In this document: positions 7,909-16,277 of the stretch, piece after piece
Layout of the letters: each line of letters starts with the position of its first letter
How positions within the stretch are numbered: position 1 is the stretch's first letter
NCBI RefSeq assembly: GCF_965200405.1
Contig: NZ_OZ241356.1
Location: forward strand, 1,860,001 to 1,924,000
DNA length: 64,000 nucleotides
Direction: 5' to 3'
From: Glacieibacterium sp965200405
Lineage (GTDB): Bacteria > Pseudomonadota > Alphaproteobacteria > Sphingomonadales > Sphingomonadaceae
The notes under the pieces: model-generated
Databases searched by the model: none
Told to the model about the DNA's origin: nothing
The model's input: only the letters and a program-made list of their open reading frames with translations
Program-made: the position numbers and the translations under genes

Positions 7909-9522
7909 TCAGGCCTGACGACCGCCGGGTGTCGGAGCACTCGGCATCGGTGCGACGCCGACTGGCGGGATACCCATATCGTCTTCGTGCGCCTCGTTGA
8001 TGCCGCGCGCGACGTTGGAGCGGGTGCGGCCGTAGAGATAATAGAACACCAGCCCGATCGCCGCCCAGCCGAAGAACACCAGCTGGGCGGTCGTCGACAG
8101 GAACAGGAACAGCAGGACGCAGCCTGCCGCCGCCAAGGGGGCGACGACCCAGACGGCCGGTGTACGGAAGGAGCGCCTGCGGTCCGGGTTCGTCCGGCGC
8201 AGCGCCATGATCGCCAGCGCGACGAAGAAGAAGGCGCACAGCGTACCGCCGTTGGAGACGCTGGCCAGTGCGCCGACCGGGAAGAACGCCGCCGCGACAG
8301 TGACGCCGATGCCGGTGACGATGGTGACGACATGCGGCGTCTTGAAGCGCGGGTGAACCTTGGCCAGCGAGGTCGGCAGCAGGCCGTCGCGCGACATCAC
8401 GAAAAAGATGCGCGTCTGGGCGTACATCATCATCAGCACGACCGACGGTAGGGCGAAGCCGGCAGCGAGGCCGAGCATGTTGCCGATCGCCGGATGGCCG
8501 ATCGAGCGCAGGACGTGGGCGAGAGCCTCCTTGGAGCAGACCAGCAGGACGTTGCCGTCGAGGTTGCACTGGGCGACCAGCGCCGGCGAGCCCGGGATCA
8601 GGCCGTTGCCGGCTGCGTCGAGGACCGGCTGGGCGCCGAAGCTGCCGATCGCGCCGGCACCGACGAGCAGGTAGAAGATCGTGCAGATGATCAGGCTGCC
8701 GATCAGGCCGATCGGCACGTTGCGCTGCGGGTTCTTGGTCTCCTCGGCGGCGGTCGAGACCGCGTCGAAGCCGACGAAGGCGAAGAAGATGATCGAGGCG
8801 GCGCTGATGATGCCGCCGGTGCCAAGCGGCGCGAAGGGAATGAAGTTCTTCGACTGGATGGCGGGCACGCTGAGTACGATGAAGGCGGTCAGCGCCAGGA
8901 TCTTGACGACGACCAGCACCGAGTTGACCGTGGCGCTCTCCTTGGTGCCGACGACCAGCAAGGCGGTGACCGCCATCGAGATCACCACGGCGGGCAGGTT
9001 GATCAACCCGCCGGTATTCATCGCGACCTGCAATTCAGGGGTCATCGGGTAGAACAACAGGGTCATGCGGGCGATGATGCCGTCGCCGTTGGCGATGACG
9101 CTGGGGATATGGATTCCGGCCAGGTTCTCCAGCACGCCGACCGCATAGCCCGACCAGCCGACCGCGACGGCAGACGCTGCGACCGCGTATTCCAGGACCA
9201 GCGCCCAGCCGACGACCCAGGCCAGGATCTCGCCGAAGGTCGCATAGCTGTAGGTGTAGGCGGAGCCGGCGACCGGGACCATCGAGGCGAGCTCGGCGTA
9301 GCACAGCGCCGCCAGGCCACAGACCGCTGCTGACAACACGAAGCTGAGCAGCATGCCGGGACCCGCGACCTGCGCCGCCTCGGCGGTCAGCACGAAGATG
9401 CCGGTGCCGATAATGCCGCCGATGCCGAGCATGGTCAGCTGAAAGGCACCAAGGCTTCGGTGGAGCGACTTTTTCTCGGCTGTCGCAAGGATCGCGTCGA
9501 GAGACTTAACACGCCAGTTCAT
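7909..9522 (-). CDS. APC-family amino-acid permease
   Basis: 537 residues with about twelve to thirteen hydrophobic segments; inner-membrane amino-acid transporter of the APC superfamily, most like the cationic amino-acid transporter branch. The first helix carries GIGGIIGTGIFVLTAEAA, the substrate-binding glycine motif of LeuT-fold permeases, and the second CYAELASMVPVAGSAYTYSY. GAGGGG-like sequence (GAGGGG) lies seven bases before the ATG. The start overlaps the stop of the upstream M20 peptidase by ATGA, suggesting a peptidase-permease operon that hydrolyses a peptide-like substrate and imports the released amino acid; this link is inference. Confidence 0.92.
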   Translation of the reverse strand: MNWRVKSLDAILATAEKKSLHRSLGAFQLTMLGIGGIIGTGIFVLTAEAAQVAGPGMLLSFVLSAAVCGLAALCYAELASMVPVAGSAYTYSYATFGEILAWVVGWALVLEYAVAASAVAVGWSGYAVGVLENLAGIHIPSVIANGDGIIARMTLLFYPMTPELQVAMNTGGLINLPAVVISMAVTALLVVGTKESATVNSVLVVVKILALTAFIVLSVPAIQSKNFIPFAPLGTGGIISAASIIFFAFVGFDAVSTAAEETKNPQRNVPIGLIGSLIICTIFYLLVGAGAIGSFGAQPVLDAAGNGLIPGSPALVAQCNLDGNVLLVCSKEALAHVLRSIGHPAIGNMLGLAAGFALPSVVLMMMYAQTRIFFVMSRDGLLPTSLAKVHPRFKTPHVVTIVTGIGVTVAAAFFPVGALASVSNGGTLCAFFFVALAIMALRRTNPDRRRSFRTPAVWVVAPLAAAGCVLLFLFLSTTAQLVFFGWAAIGLVFYYLYGRTRSNVARGINEAHEDDMGIPPVGVAPMPSAPTPGGRQA

Positions 9523-10931
9523 GAATTTCCCCTCAAACGGCGAACCCGGTTACCAGTGTCCCGCCGCGACGAATTGCTGGGCGTACCGTGGCGTGAGCCA
9601 CCGGCAGCGGTCAAGTGCAAAGCTTTAGGCAGTTTACGCGGTCGGGCCTCGGCACCCAGGCGCGACATCAGGATCGCGGCGCGCTTGGCCTGCACCGCGA
9701 TGCTGGTCAGGTCGACCGTTTCGCCGGGCGCATGATCGCCGGTGCTGGCCGTGCCAAGGCCGACAAGACCGTCGACGTCGCGCGCGACGAAGGCGATGTC
9801 ACCGGCGCCGCGCTTGAGCGGATCGAGCTCGGGCATCTCCGGCAGGCCGATGTCGCGGTTGACCAGGTTGAGCCGGGCCAGCAGCGCGCGGCCGCCGGCG
9901 GTCGGGGCCATCGGCGGATAGCCCTCATCGAAGGTGATGGTGGCGCTGGTCAGCGGCGCCGACTTGCTGACGATGGCCTGCATCCTGGCCCGCACCCGCG
10001 CGGTCTGCTCGTCCGACAGCGTGCGGAAGTCGCCGCGGGCAATGGCAATGGCCGGGATGATATTGGTCTTGCCCGTCGCCGTCATGCGGGTCTTGTCGCC
10101 GTCCAGGCTCGCGGCCGCGCCACCGGCGACCAGCCCGACATTGAAGGTCAGGTTCGGCTCCGGCAGCTCCGTCCGGAAGGCGGCGATGATGCGTGCCAGC
10201 TCGTAGATCGCGCCGTCGCCGTACTCGGGATTAAAGATCAGGCTGGAATGGCCGGTCTTGCCGGTGGTGCGGACTTCCCAGCTGTTCGACGAGCGCCGGG
10301 CGATCGAGCCCATGTCCTTGCCGCCCTCGCGGAACAGTCCTTCGAAGTCGAGCGCGGCGTCGGCGCGCTTGCCCGCCGCGACCAGATCGGCACGAGCGAC
10401 TTCGACCGGGTCGCCGGTGCTCTCCTCGTCGCCGCTCAGCACGATCTCGATGTTGGCGCCCGCTAGGGTGCCGGCCACCTGCATGGCGCGCAGGGCGGCG
10501 ACCATCACCACCATGCCGCCCTTGTCGTCGCCGCTGCCCGGTCCGGTCGCCTTGTCGCCGCTGCGCACGAACTTCTGGAAAGGCGAGTCCGGCTCGAACA
10601 CGGTGTCGAGATGGCCGATCAGCAGCAGGCGCTTGCCGCCCGGCTTGCCCTTGTGCGTCGCGATGATGTGCCCGGCGCGCTTGGTCTGCGGCAATGGCTT
10701 CCACACCACGTCGAAGCCGAGGGGCTTCAGCTCGGCAGTCATCATCTCGCCGACCTTGGTGACGCCGGCCAGGTTCATCGTACCGCTGTTCTGGTCGACC
10801 AATCGCTGCAGCAGGGCGATGGAGCGCGGCTGGTCGGCGTCGACGCTGGCCATCATGCGGGTTTCTGCCGGGGTCAGCGCCGCCGTCGCCGGGACCGCCG
10901 CGACCAGGGCCATCAGTACCAGCAGCTTCAT
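9519..10931 (-). CDS. Secreted M20-family metallopeptidase (glutamate carboxypeptidase-like)
   Basis: 470 residues with a signal peptide (MKLLVLMALVAAVPATAA), so periplasmic. Co-catalytic zinc ligands are visible: H107 in GHLDT, D135 or D136 in GSGDDKGGM, the Glu pair 169-170 in SGDEES, and H400 in TGDHAPGE. The layout matches the carboxypeptidase G2-type branch with an inserted dimerisation domain. After about residue 425 a basic low-complexity tail of 45 residues continues to an ATGA overlap with the permease; this looks like read-on past the usual family end. I started at the ATG giving the signal peptide; the long upstream extension is not credible. Confidence 0.9.
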   Translation of the reverse strand: MKLLVLMALVAAVPATAALTPAETRMMASVDADQPRSIALLQRLVDQNSGTMNLAGVTKVGEMMTAELKPLGFDVVWKPLPQTKRAGHIIATHKGKPGGKRLLLIGHLDTVFEPDSPFQKFVRSGDKATGPGSGDDKGGMVVMVAALRAMQVAGTLAGANIEIVLSGDEESTGDPVEVARADLVAAGKRADAALDFEGLFREGGKDMGSIARRSSNSWEVRTTGKTGHSSLIFNPEYGDGAIYELARIIAAFRTELPEPNLTFNVGLVAGGAAASLDGDKTRMTATGKTNIIPAIAIARGDFRTLSDEQTARVRARMQAIVSKSAPLTSATITFDEGYPPMAPTAGGRALLARLNLVNRDIGLPEMPELDPLKRGAGDIAFVARDVDGLVGLGTASTGDHAPGETVDLTSIAVQAKRAAILMSRLGAEARPRKLPKALHLTAAGGSRHGTPSNSSRRDTGNRVRRLRGNS

Positions 10932-11140
10932 GCGTCTTGCTCCATGACCGGGACCGGCCTCGCGCCTGGCTCGACCAGTTCGAGACGACGGCAATCGAAA
11001 TCGGCACCACGCGCAGCGACGACGGCGGCAGTGACCTGCATTCCAACGATCCTTCCGGACTTTACCGCGCCAGCTTAGTGCGACGTGAACGACAGGCAAC
11101 TGCCTTGACCCCCGCCGACCGCCCGTCCAAAACATGCGCG

Positions 11141-11386
11141 ATGACCGAACCGCAAGATTTGACCGGCCTGAGCTTCGAGGACGCCCTCGCGCGCCTGGAG
11201 AAGATCGTCCACAGCCTGGAAGCCGGCGACACGCCCCTGGAGGCGTCGATCGACCTGTATACCCAGGGGCAGGCATTGAAAAAACACTGTGAAGCCAAGC
11301 TGGCTGGTGCGACTGCGCGGATCGAAGCGATCCAGCTTGGCAGCGACGGCACCCCGACTGGCGTCCGCGCCTTCGATGCAGCCTGA
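11141..11386 (+). CDS. xseB: Exodeoxyribonuclease VII small subunit
   Basis: 81 residues, the usual size. Small subunit of the nuclease that degrades single-stranded DNA to oligonucleotides; XseA is not in the window. The signature LSFEDALARLEKIVHSLEAGDTPLE, followed by SIDLYTQGQALKKHCEAKL, defines the family. The ATG at 11141 fits the normal N-terminus. The last base of its stop codon is the first base of the next ATG (ispA at 11386), so the xseB-ispA pair is one transcription unit, the common bacterial order. Confidence 0.95.
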   Translation: MTEPQDLTGLSFEDALARLEKIVHSLEAGDTPLEASIDLYTQGQALKKHCEAKLAGATARIEAIQLGSDGTPTGVRAFDAA

Positions 11387-12300
11387 TGGGCGGCGCTGAA
11401 TTGGTCCAGGCCTCGATCAGTCTGAAGCCCGCGCTCGACGCCATCGGCAAGTCGATCGACCAGCGTTTCGACCGCCTGCTGGCGGTTCCCGACGACGGCC
11501 GCGAGCGCCTGTACCTGGCCATGCGACACTCTGCCATCGGCGGTGGCAAGCGCATGCGCCCGCTGTTGGTGGTCGCCGCCTGCGACTTGTTCAACGTCGA
11601 CCGCGAACGGGCCCTGCGCGTCGCCATCGCGATCGAGGCGGTGCATTGCTACAGCCTGATCCACGACGACCTGCCGTGCATGGACGACGACGACCTGCGC
11701 CGTGGCAAGCCCACCGTTCACAAGGCCTTCGACGAAGCGACGGCAGTGCTGGCCGGGGATTCGCTGCATGCGCTGGCGTTCGAGGTGCTGGCCGACGAGG
11801 CGACGCACGAGGATGCCAGTGCCCGCGCCGAACTGGTCCTCGAGCTGGCGCGCGCCAGTGGCCCGAGCGGCATGGCCGGTGGCCAGATGATGGATCTTGC
11901 GGCCGAGCAGCGCGAGTTCGACATCGGCGCGACCACGCGCCTGCAACAGCTCAAGACCGGCGCACTGATCGGCTTTTGCCTCGAGGCCGGGGCGATCATG
12001 GGGCGCATCCCCGAATCGCAGCGTACGCCACTCAGAGGATACGCCCGCGACCTCGGGCTGGCCTTCCAGATCGCCGACGACCTGCTCGACGTGGAAGGCG
12101 AGTCGGCCAAGACCGGCAAGGCGGTCAACAAGGACGCGGCGGCGGGCAAGTCGACCTTCGTGTCGCTGCTCGGCGTCGAACGAGCCCGGACGCAGGCGCA
12201 GATGCTGATCGAGCAGGCCATCGAGCACCTGCAGAGCTTCGGTCGCGAGGCCGATCTGCTGCGCGCCATCGCCCGCTTCACCATCGACCGCGACCGCTAG
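11386..12300 (+). CDS. ispA: Polyprenyl diphosphate synthase (farnesyl diphosphate synthase)
   Basis: 304 residues. Condenses IPP with allylic diphosphates to farnesyl (or geranyl-geranyl) diphosphate for quinones, undecaprenol and carotenoids. First Asp-rich motif DDLPCMDDDD begins at D94; the second is FQIADDLLD with D231, D232 and D235. GGGKRMRPLL at residues 52-61 binds the pyrophosphate. Overlaps xseB by one base and is followed directly by coaD with no gap. Chain length is set by residues before the first motif (HCYSLIHDD) and is not certain. Confidence 0.95.
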   Translation: MGGAELVQASISLKPALDAIGKSIDQRFDRLLAVPDDGRERLYLAMRHSAIGGGKRMRPLLVVAACDLFNVDRERALRVAIAIEAVHCYSLIHDDLPCMDDDDLRRGKPTVHKAFDEATAVLAGDSLHALAFEVLADEATHEDASARAELVLELARASGPSGMAGGQMMDLAAEQREFDIGATTRLQQLKTGALIGFCLEAGAIMGRIPESQRTPLRGYARDLGLAFQIADDLLDVEGESAKTGKAVNKDAAAGKSTFVSLLGVERARTQAQMLIEQAIEHLQSFGREADLLRAIARFTIDRDR

Positions 12301-12798
12301 GTGACGACACGCATCGGCGTCTATCCGGGTACCTTCGACCCGATCACGCTGGGTCACATGGACATCATCCGGCGGGGTGCCAAGCTGGTCGACACGCTGG
12401 TCATTGGCGTGGCTACCAATGCCTCCAAGTCGCCGATGTTCAGTCTGGCGGAGCGTACCGCGCACGTCCGCCGCGAGACCGAGGGCATGCCGAGCATCAA
12501 GGTCGTCGAATTCGACGCGCTGCTGATGAATTTTGCCGAGGAGCAGGGCGCCTCGATGATCATCCGCGGGCTGCGGGCGGTCGCTGACTTCGAGTATGAG
12601 TATCAGATGGCTGGGATGAACCAGCAACTCAATGCGCGCATCGAGACGGTCTTCCTGATGGCCGACGTCGCGCTGCAGCCGATCGCATCGCGCCTGGTCA
12701 AGGAGATCGCGATGTACGACGGCGACGTCCGCAAGTTCCTGACGCCGCGTGTCGCCGCCGACGTGGTGGCGCGGGTCGCACAGCTGAAGGCGGGCTGA
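12301..12798 (+). CDS. coaD: Phosphopantetheine adenylyltransferase
   Basis: 165 residues, normal length. Transfers AMP from ATP to 4'-phosphopantetheine in coenzyme A synthesis. The nucleotidyltransferase motif GTFDPITLGH is at residues 10-19 (TLGH matches T/HxGH). IRGLRAVADFEYEYQMAGMN and LQPIASRLVKEIA complete the active site. It starts with GTG immediately after the ispA stop, so translation is likely coupled with the xseB-ispA operon. Confidence 0.97.
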   Translation: MTTRIGVYPGTFDPITLGHMDIIRRGAKLVDTLVIGVATNASKSPMFSLAERTAHVRRETEGMPSIKVVEFDALLMNFAEEQGASMIIRGLRAVADFEYEYQMAGMNQQLNARIETVFLMADVALQPIASRLVKEIAMYDGDVRKFLTPRVAADVVARVAQLKAG

Positions 12799-12913
12799 TC
12801 GTCACGGCAACAGGCGCCAAGGTGACGTTCAGCCTTGCGTCAGCTATGCGGTGCGAATTGCGAACGCCAGCCTCGGCAATGGCTGGTTTATGATTGCGGG
12901 GAATGGTTTGACG

Positions 12914-13612
12914 ATGCGCGGAATGATGGCGGCGGCTGCAGCGTTCGGGCTGTCGATGGCGATGGCCGTGCCCGCCCAGGCTCAGAAGGAGCCGGAGGTC
13001 GCGACGACCCCGAAGGAACTGCCCAAGTCCGAGCCGACCGTGGTCAAGCCGCCGCCGCCGGTTACGCCCGAGAACACGTTGTTGCTCGATCTGTCGACCG
13101 GCGGCCGCGTTACCATCGTCATGCGCCCCGACATTGCCCCGAACAGCGTCGAGCGCATCAAGACCCTGACGCGCCAGCACTTCTATGACGGTACGGTCTT
13201 CCACCGGGTCATCGACGGCTTCATGGCGCAGGGCGGCGATCCGACCGGCACGGGTACCGGCGGCTCCAAGCTGCCCGACCTCAAGGCCGAATTCAACGAC
13301 CTGCCGCATCTGCGCGGCAGCGTCGCCATGGCCCGCGCCACGTCGCCCGACAGCGCCAACAGCCAGTTCTACATCGTCCTGCAGCCGGTCATGAAGCTGG
13401 ACCATAATTACACCGTCTGGGGCCGCGTGGTTGGCGGCATGGAGTTCGTCGACGCCATCGAGAAGGGTGAGCCACCGGCCAATCCGTCGAAGATCGTCCA
13501 GGCCTCGATTGCCGCCGACAACATCGCGCCGCCCGCGCCGAGTTCGCCGGTCCCGGCTGCCGGCCCGGCGCCGATGGCGTTCCCGTCGCAGTCCGCGGTG
13601 CCGCCGAAGTAA
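12914..13612 (+). CDS. Periplasmic cyclophilin-type peptidyl-prolyl isomerase
   Basis: About 232 residues. Signal peptide ends at PAQAQ, then a proline-rich spacer, then a bacterial cyclophilin core: FYDGTVFHRVIDGFMAQGGD, LRGSVAMARA and SANSQFYIVL. The catalytic Arg is in FHRV. Catalyses cis-trans prolyl isomerisation, probably folding envelope proteins. The C-terminus is a proline/alanine tail. The ATG at 12914 was preferred over an upstream GTG because it gives a clean signal peptide and has GGGGAA about ten bases before it. queA follows after 40 bases. Confidence 0.92.
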   Translation: MRGMMAAAAAFGLSMAMAVPAQAQKEPEVATTPKELPKSEPTVVKPPPPVTPENTLLLDLSTGGRVTIVMRPDIAPNSVERIKTLTRQHFYDGTVFHRVIDGFMAQGGDPTGTGTGGSKLPDLKAEFNDLPHLRGSVAMARATSPDSANSQFYIVLQPVMKLDHNYTVWGRVVGGMEFVDAIEKGEPPANPSKIVQASIAADNIAPPAPSSPVPAAGPAPMAFPSQSAVPPK

Positions 13613-13652
13613 GCCCACCCTTCTGCTGGTTTGAAGGGCGGAACCGAATTCC

Positions 13653-14675
13653 ATGCGCGTTGCCGATTTCGATTTCGATCTTCCGCCGGAGCGTATCGCC
13701 CTGCGCCCGGCGACGCCGCGCGACGCGTCCCGGCTGCTCAAGGTCACGCCCACCGGCCTTGCCGACCTGAGCTTCACCGACTTGCCGTCGCAGCTTCGCG
13801 CCGGTGATTGCCTGGTGTTCAACGACACGCGCGTCATCCCGGCCCAGCTGGCCGGCAAGCGCGGCGAGGCGCGCATCGGTGTCACGCTGCACAAGCGGGT
13901 CGACGAGTGGCGCTGGTGGAGCTTCGTCCGGAACGCCCGGCGCTTGCAGATCGAGGATTATATCGACTTCGGTGCCGGCCTGCACGGCAAGGTCGAGGAC
14001 CGTGCCGAGGATGGGGCGATCCTGTGGCGCTTCGACAGCCACCTGCCGATGGAAGCGGCGCTGGAGGCTGCGGGAGCGATGCCGCTGCCGCCGTATATCG
14101 CCTCGAAGCGTGCGGTCGACGCTCGGGACGCCGCCGACTACCAGACGCTCTACGCCGACAAGCCCGGCGCCGTCGCCGCGCCGACCGCCGGCCTGCATTT
14201 CACCCCGACCCTGTTCGCGGCGCTCGCCGCCGCCGGCATCGGCCGCGAGACGGTGACGCTGCACGTCGGCGCCGGCACCTTCCTGCCGGTCAAGGCCGAC
14301 GACACCGACGACCACCGCATGCATGCCGAATGGGGCAGCCTCGACGCCGCCACCGCCGAACGGCTGGCAGCGGTTCGGGCGGCAGGCGGCCGGGTCATCG
14401 CCGTCGGCACGACCTCGCTTCGGCTCCTCGAAAGCGCCGCGGCGGCGGGACCCGGCGCCTGGACCGGCGACACCTCGATCTTCATCACGCCCGGCTACCG
14501 CTTTCGCGCCATCGACGGGCTGCTGACCAACTTCCACCTGCCGAAATCGACCTTGTTCATGCTGGTCAGCGCATTGATGGGCCTCGACACCATGCGCCGG
14601 GCTTATGCCCATGCCATTGCGGACGACTACCGCTTTTACAGTTATGGCGACGCTAGTCTGTTGCTCCCAGCCTGA
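13653..14675 (+). CDS. queA: S-adenosylmethionine:tRNA ribosyltransferase-isomerase
   Basis: 340 residues. Converts preQ1 at tRNA position 34 to epoxyqueuosine using the ribosyl part of SAM. The N-terminus DFDFDLPPERIALRPATPRD, the central VFNDTRVIPAQL, and the C-terminal TAGLHFT plus FHLPKSTLFMLVSALMG are the family signatures. tgt, the next enzyme in queuosine insertion, lies 1.6 kb downstream on the same strand, separated by two unrelated membrane-protein genes. Confidence 0.97.
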   Translation: MRVADFDFDLPPERIALRPATPRDASRLLKVTPTGLADLSFTDLPSQLRAGDCLVFNDTRVIPAQLAGKRGEARIGVTLHKRVDEWRWWSFVRNARRLQIEDYIDFGAGLHGKVEDRAEDGAILWRFDSHLPMEAALEAAGAMPLPPYIASKRAVDARDAADYQTLYADKPGAVAAPTAGLHFTPTLFAALAAAGIGRETVTLHVGAGTFLPVKADDTDDHRMHAEWGSLDAATAERLAAVRAAGGRVIAVGTTSLRLLESAAAAGPGAWTGDTSIFITPGYRFRAIDGLLTNFHLPKSTLFMLVSALMGLDTMRRAYAHAIADDYRFYSYGDASLLLPA

Positions 14676-14743
14676 AGATCTGCCGCATTGCGGCCCCGAT
14701 GAGCCGATGCTAATATCCGGCGGGGCAGTGGGGCGTACAAGTT

Positions 14744-15535
14744 GTGATCGCGGACCTTATTAACTTTCGCGTAATACTTGTCGTCGCCCTGATCTTCATT
14801 CCATTGGAGATGTTGTTGCCGAACCGGCGCGGACAGGGTTTTTTCCGCCGGCACTGGTTCAACGACATCATCTACATGTTTGCCAACGGCATCGTCGTCC
14901 GCATCGGCTTCATCCTGCTCATTACTGCCGTCGCAAACTGGTGGGGCCCGGCGCCGCACGGCTTCGTCGCGAGCCTGCCGCTGTGGCTGCAGGTCGTCGC
15001 CGCCTATGTCGTCGCCGACGCCGGCGTCTATGCTGCACACCGTAGCTTCCATGCGATCCCGTGGCTGTGGAGCTTCCACTCGGTCCATCACAGCATCGAG
15101 GAGCTCGACTGGCTGGCGACGCACCGCGTTCATGCCGCCGACCAGATCATTCTCGCTGCGGCCGCCTACCTGCCGCTGTTCGTGCTCGGCTTCACGGCCG
15201 AGGCGATGGCCGTGCATGCAATGATCTACACCGTGCAGTCGTACCTGGTGCACTCGAACGTCCGCGTCGCCATCGGCCCGTTGCGCCATGTCTTCGCGAC
15301 GCCGCACTTTCACCATTGGCACCACGCCAATCACGTCGAGGCGTACGACCGCAACTTCGCACCCAGCCTGACCTGGCTCGACCGGCTGTTCGGCACGCTG
15401 CACCTGCCCGACGCGGCGCCGACCCGCCTTGGCACCGACGATGAGGTGCCGCCCGATTATCTGCGTCAGCTTGCCTGGCCCTTCGTCCGCCGGCAGCGCC
15501 CGGAAGCAAATTCCGCAGGGGTGACCGTTCGATGA
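14744..15535 (+). CDS. Sterol desaturase / fatty-acid hydroxylase family membrane protein
   Basis: 263 residues, starting with GTG. Di-iron membrane oxygenase of the fatty acid hydroxylase superfamily. The histidine boxes are complete: H99-x3-H103, H112-x2-H115-H116 and H188-x-H190-H191-x-H193-H194. Several hydrophobic segments flank them (LVVALIFIPLEMLLP, GFILLITAVANWW, LPLWLQVVAAYVVADAGVY). Substrate unknown; relatives hydroxylate or desaturate lipids, sterols or carotenoids. Its stop overlaps the next methyltransferase gene by ATGA, so both act together. The pair is inserted between queA and tgt. Confidence 0.88.
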   Translation: MIADLINFRVILVVALIFIPLEMLLPNRRGQGFFRRHWFNDIIYMFANGIVVRIGFILLITAVANWWGPAPHGFVASLPLWLQVVAAYVVADAGVYAAHRSFHAIPWLWSFHSVHHSIEELDWLATHRVHAADQIILAAAAYLPLFVLGFTAEAMAVHAMIYTVQSYLVHSNVRVAIGPLRHVFATPHFHHWHHANHVEAYDRNFAPSLTWLDRLFGTLHLPDAAPTRLGTDDEVPPDYLRQLAWPFVRRQRPEANSAGVTVR

Positions 15536-16185
15536 GTGCGCGTGGCGAAGACTTGCTCGGCAAGTCGTTGATGATCCTTGCCTTTGTCTATCTGGCGATC
15601 ACCCAGGTCGTCGGCCTGATCGCCAAGGTTCGCGCCACGGCGCTCGATCCGTCGTTCGCGCTGGGGGCGATCGCACAGGCGCTCAGCCTGTCGTTCGTGC
15701 TGCTGATGGTCGTCATGACGGTGCGCCGCTCGCCGCCGACCAGCGTCGCCACCGGGATCGAGCCGCGACTTGCCGCCATCGCCGGGACTTTCCTGCTGAT
15801 GGTGCTGGTCTGGCTGCCACCGGGCAAGGCGCCGTTCGGCGTCCAGGTCGGCGCGACGCTGCTGCTGCTCTGCGGGACCGCGGCGTCGATCTATTGCCTG
15901 CACTATCTCGGCCGGTCCTTCTCGATCATGGCGGCGGCTCGCGAGCTGGTCACCCATGGTCCGTACGGCGTCGTCCGCCACCCGTTGTACGTCGCCGAAG
16001 GCTTCAGCACCGTCGCCATCATCATCCTGCACTGGTCGTGGCCGGCGATCCTGATCGGCGCGGCCCAGCTGGCGCTGCAATGGCGCCGGATGCAGCACGA
16101 GGAGCGGGTTCTGCGCGCCGCATTTCCGGTCTATGCGGACTATGCGCTGCGGGTGCCGATGGTGCTGCCGCGCGCGATGGGCTGA
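15532..16185 (+). CDS. Isoprenylcysteine carboxyl methyltransferase-like membrane enzyme
   Basis: 217 residues with about five hydrophobic segments. The C-terminal GPYGVVRHPLYVAE (RHPLY at 149-153) is the SAM-binding signature of the ICMT/phospholipid methyltransferase superfamily, and the downstream HEERVL helix is also typical. Bacterial members methylate lipids or small molecules, not prenylated proteins; the substrate is unknown. ATGA overlap with the upstream desaturase suggests a two-step membrane lipid modification; that is inference. The 92-base gap to tgt allows a separate promoter there. Confidence 0.82.
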   Translation: MSARGEDLLGKSLMILAFVYLAITQVVGLIAKVRATALDPSFALGAIAQALSLSFVLLMVVMTVRRSPPTSVATGIEPRLAAIAGTFLLMVLVWLPPGKAPFGVQVGATLLLLCGTAASIYCLHYLGRSFSIMAAARELVTHGPYGVVRHPLYVAEGFSTVAIIILHWSWPAILIGAAQLALQWRRMQHEERVLRAAFPVYADYALRVPMVLPRAMG

Positions 16186-16277
16186 GGCCGCCGACGCCAC
16201 GCTCTGGTGACACCGCCTCAAGCGTTCTACACGGCCCGGGCCCTTCGACACCAAGCCCCAGGACGTAATCCGACGCC

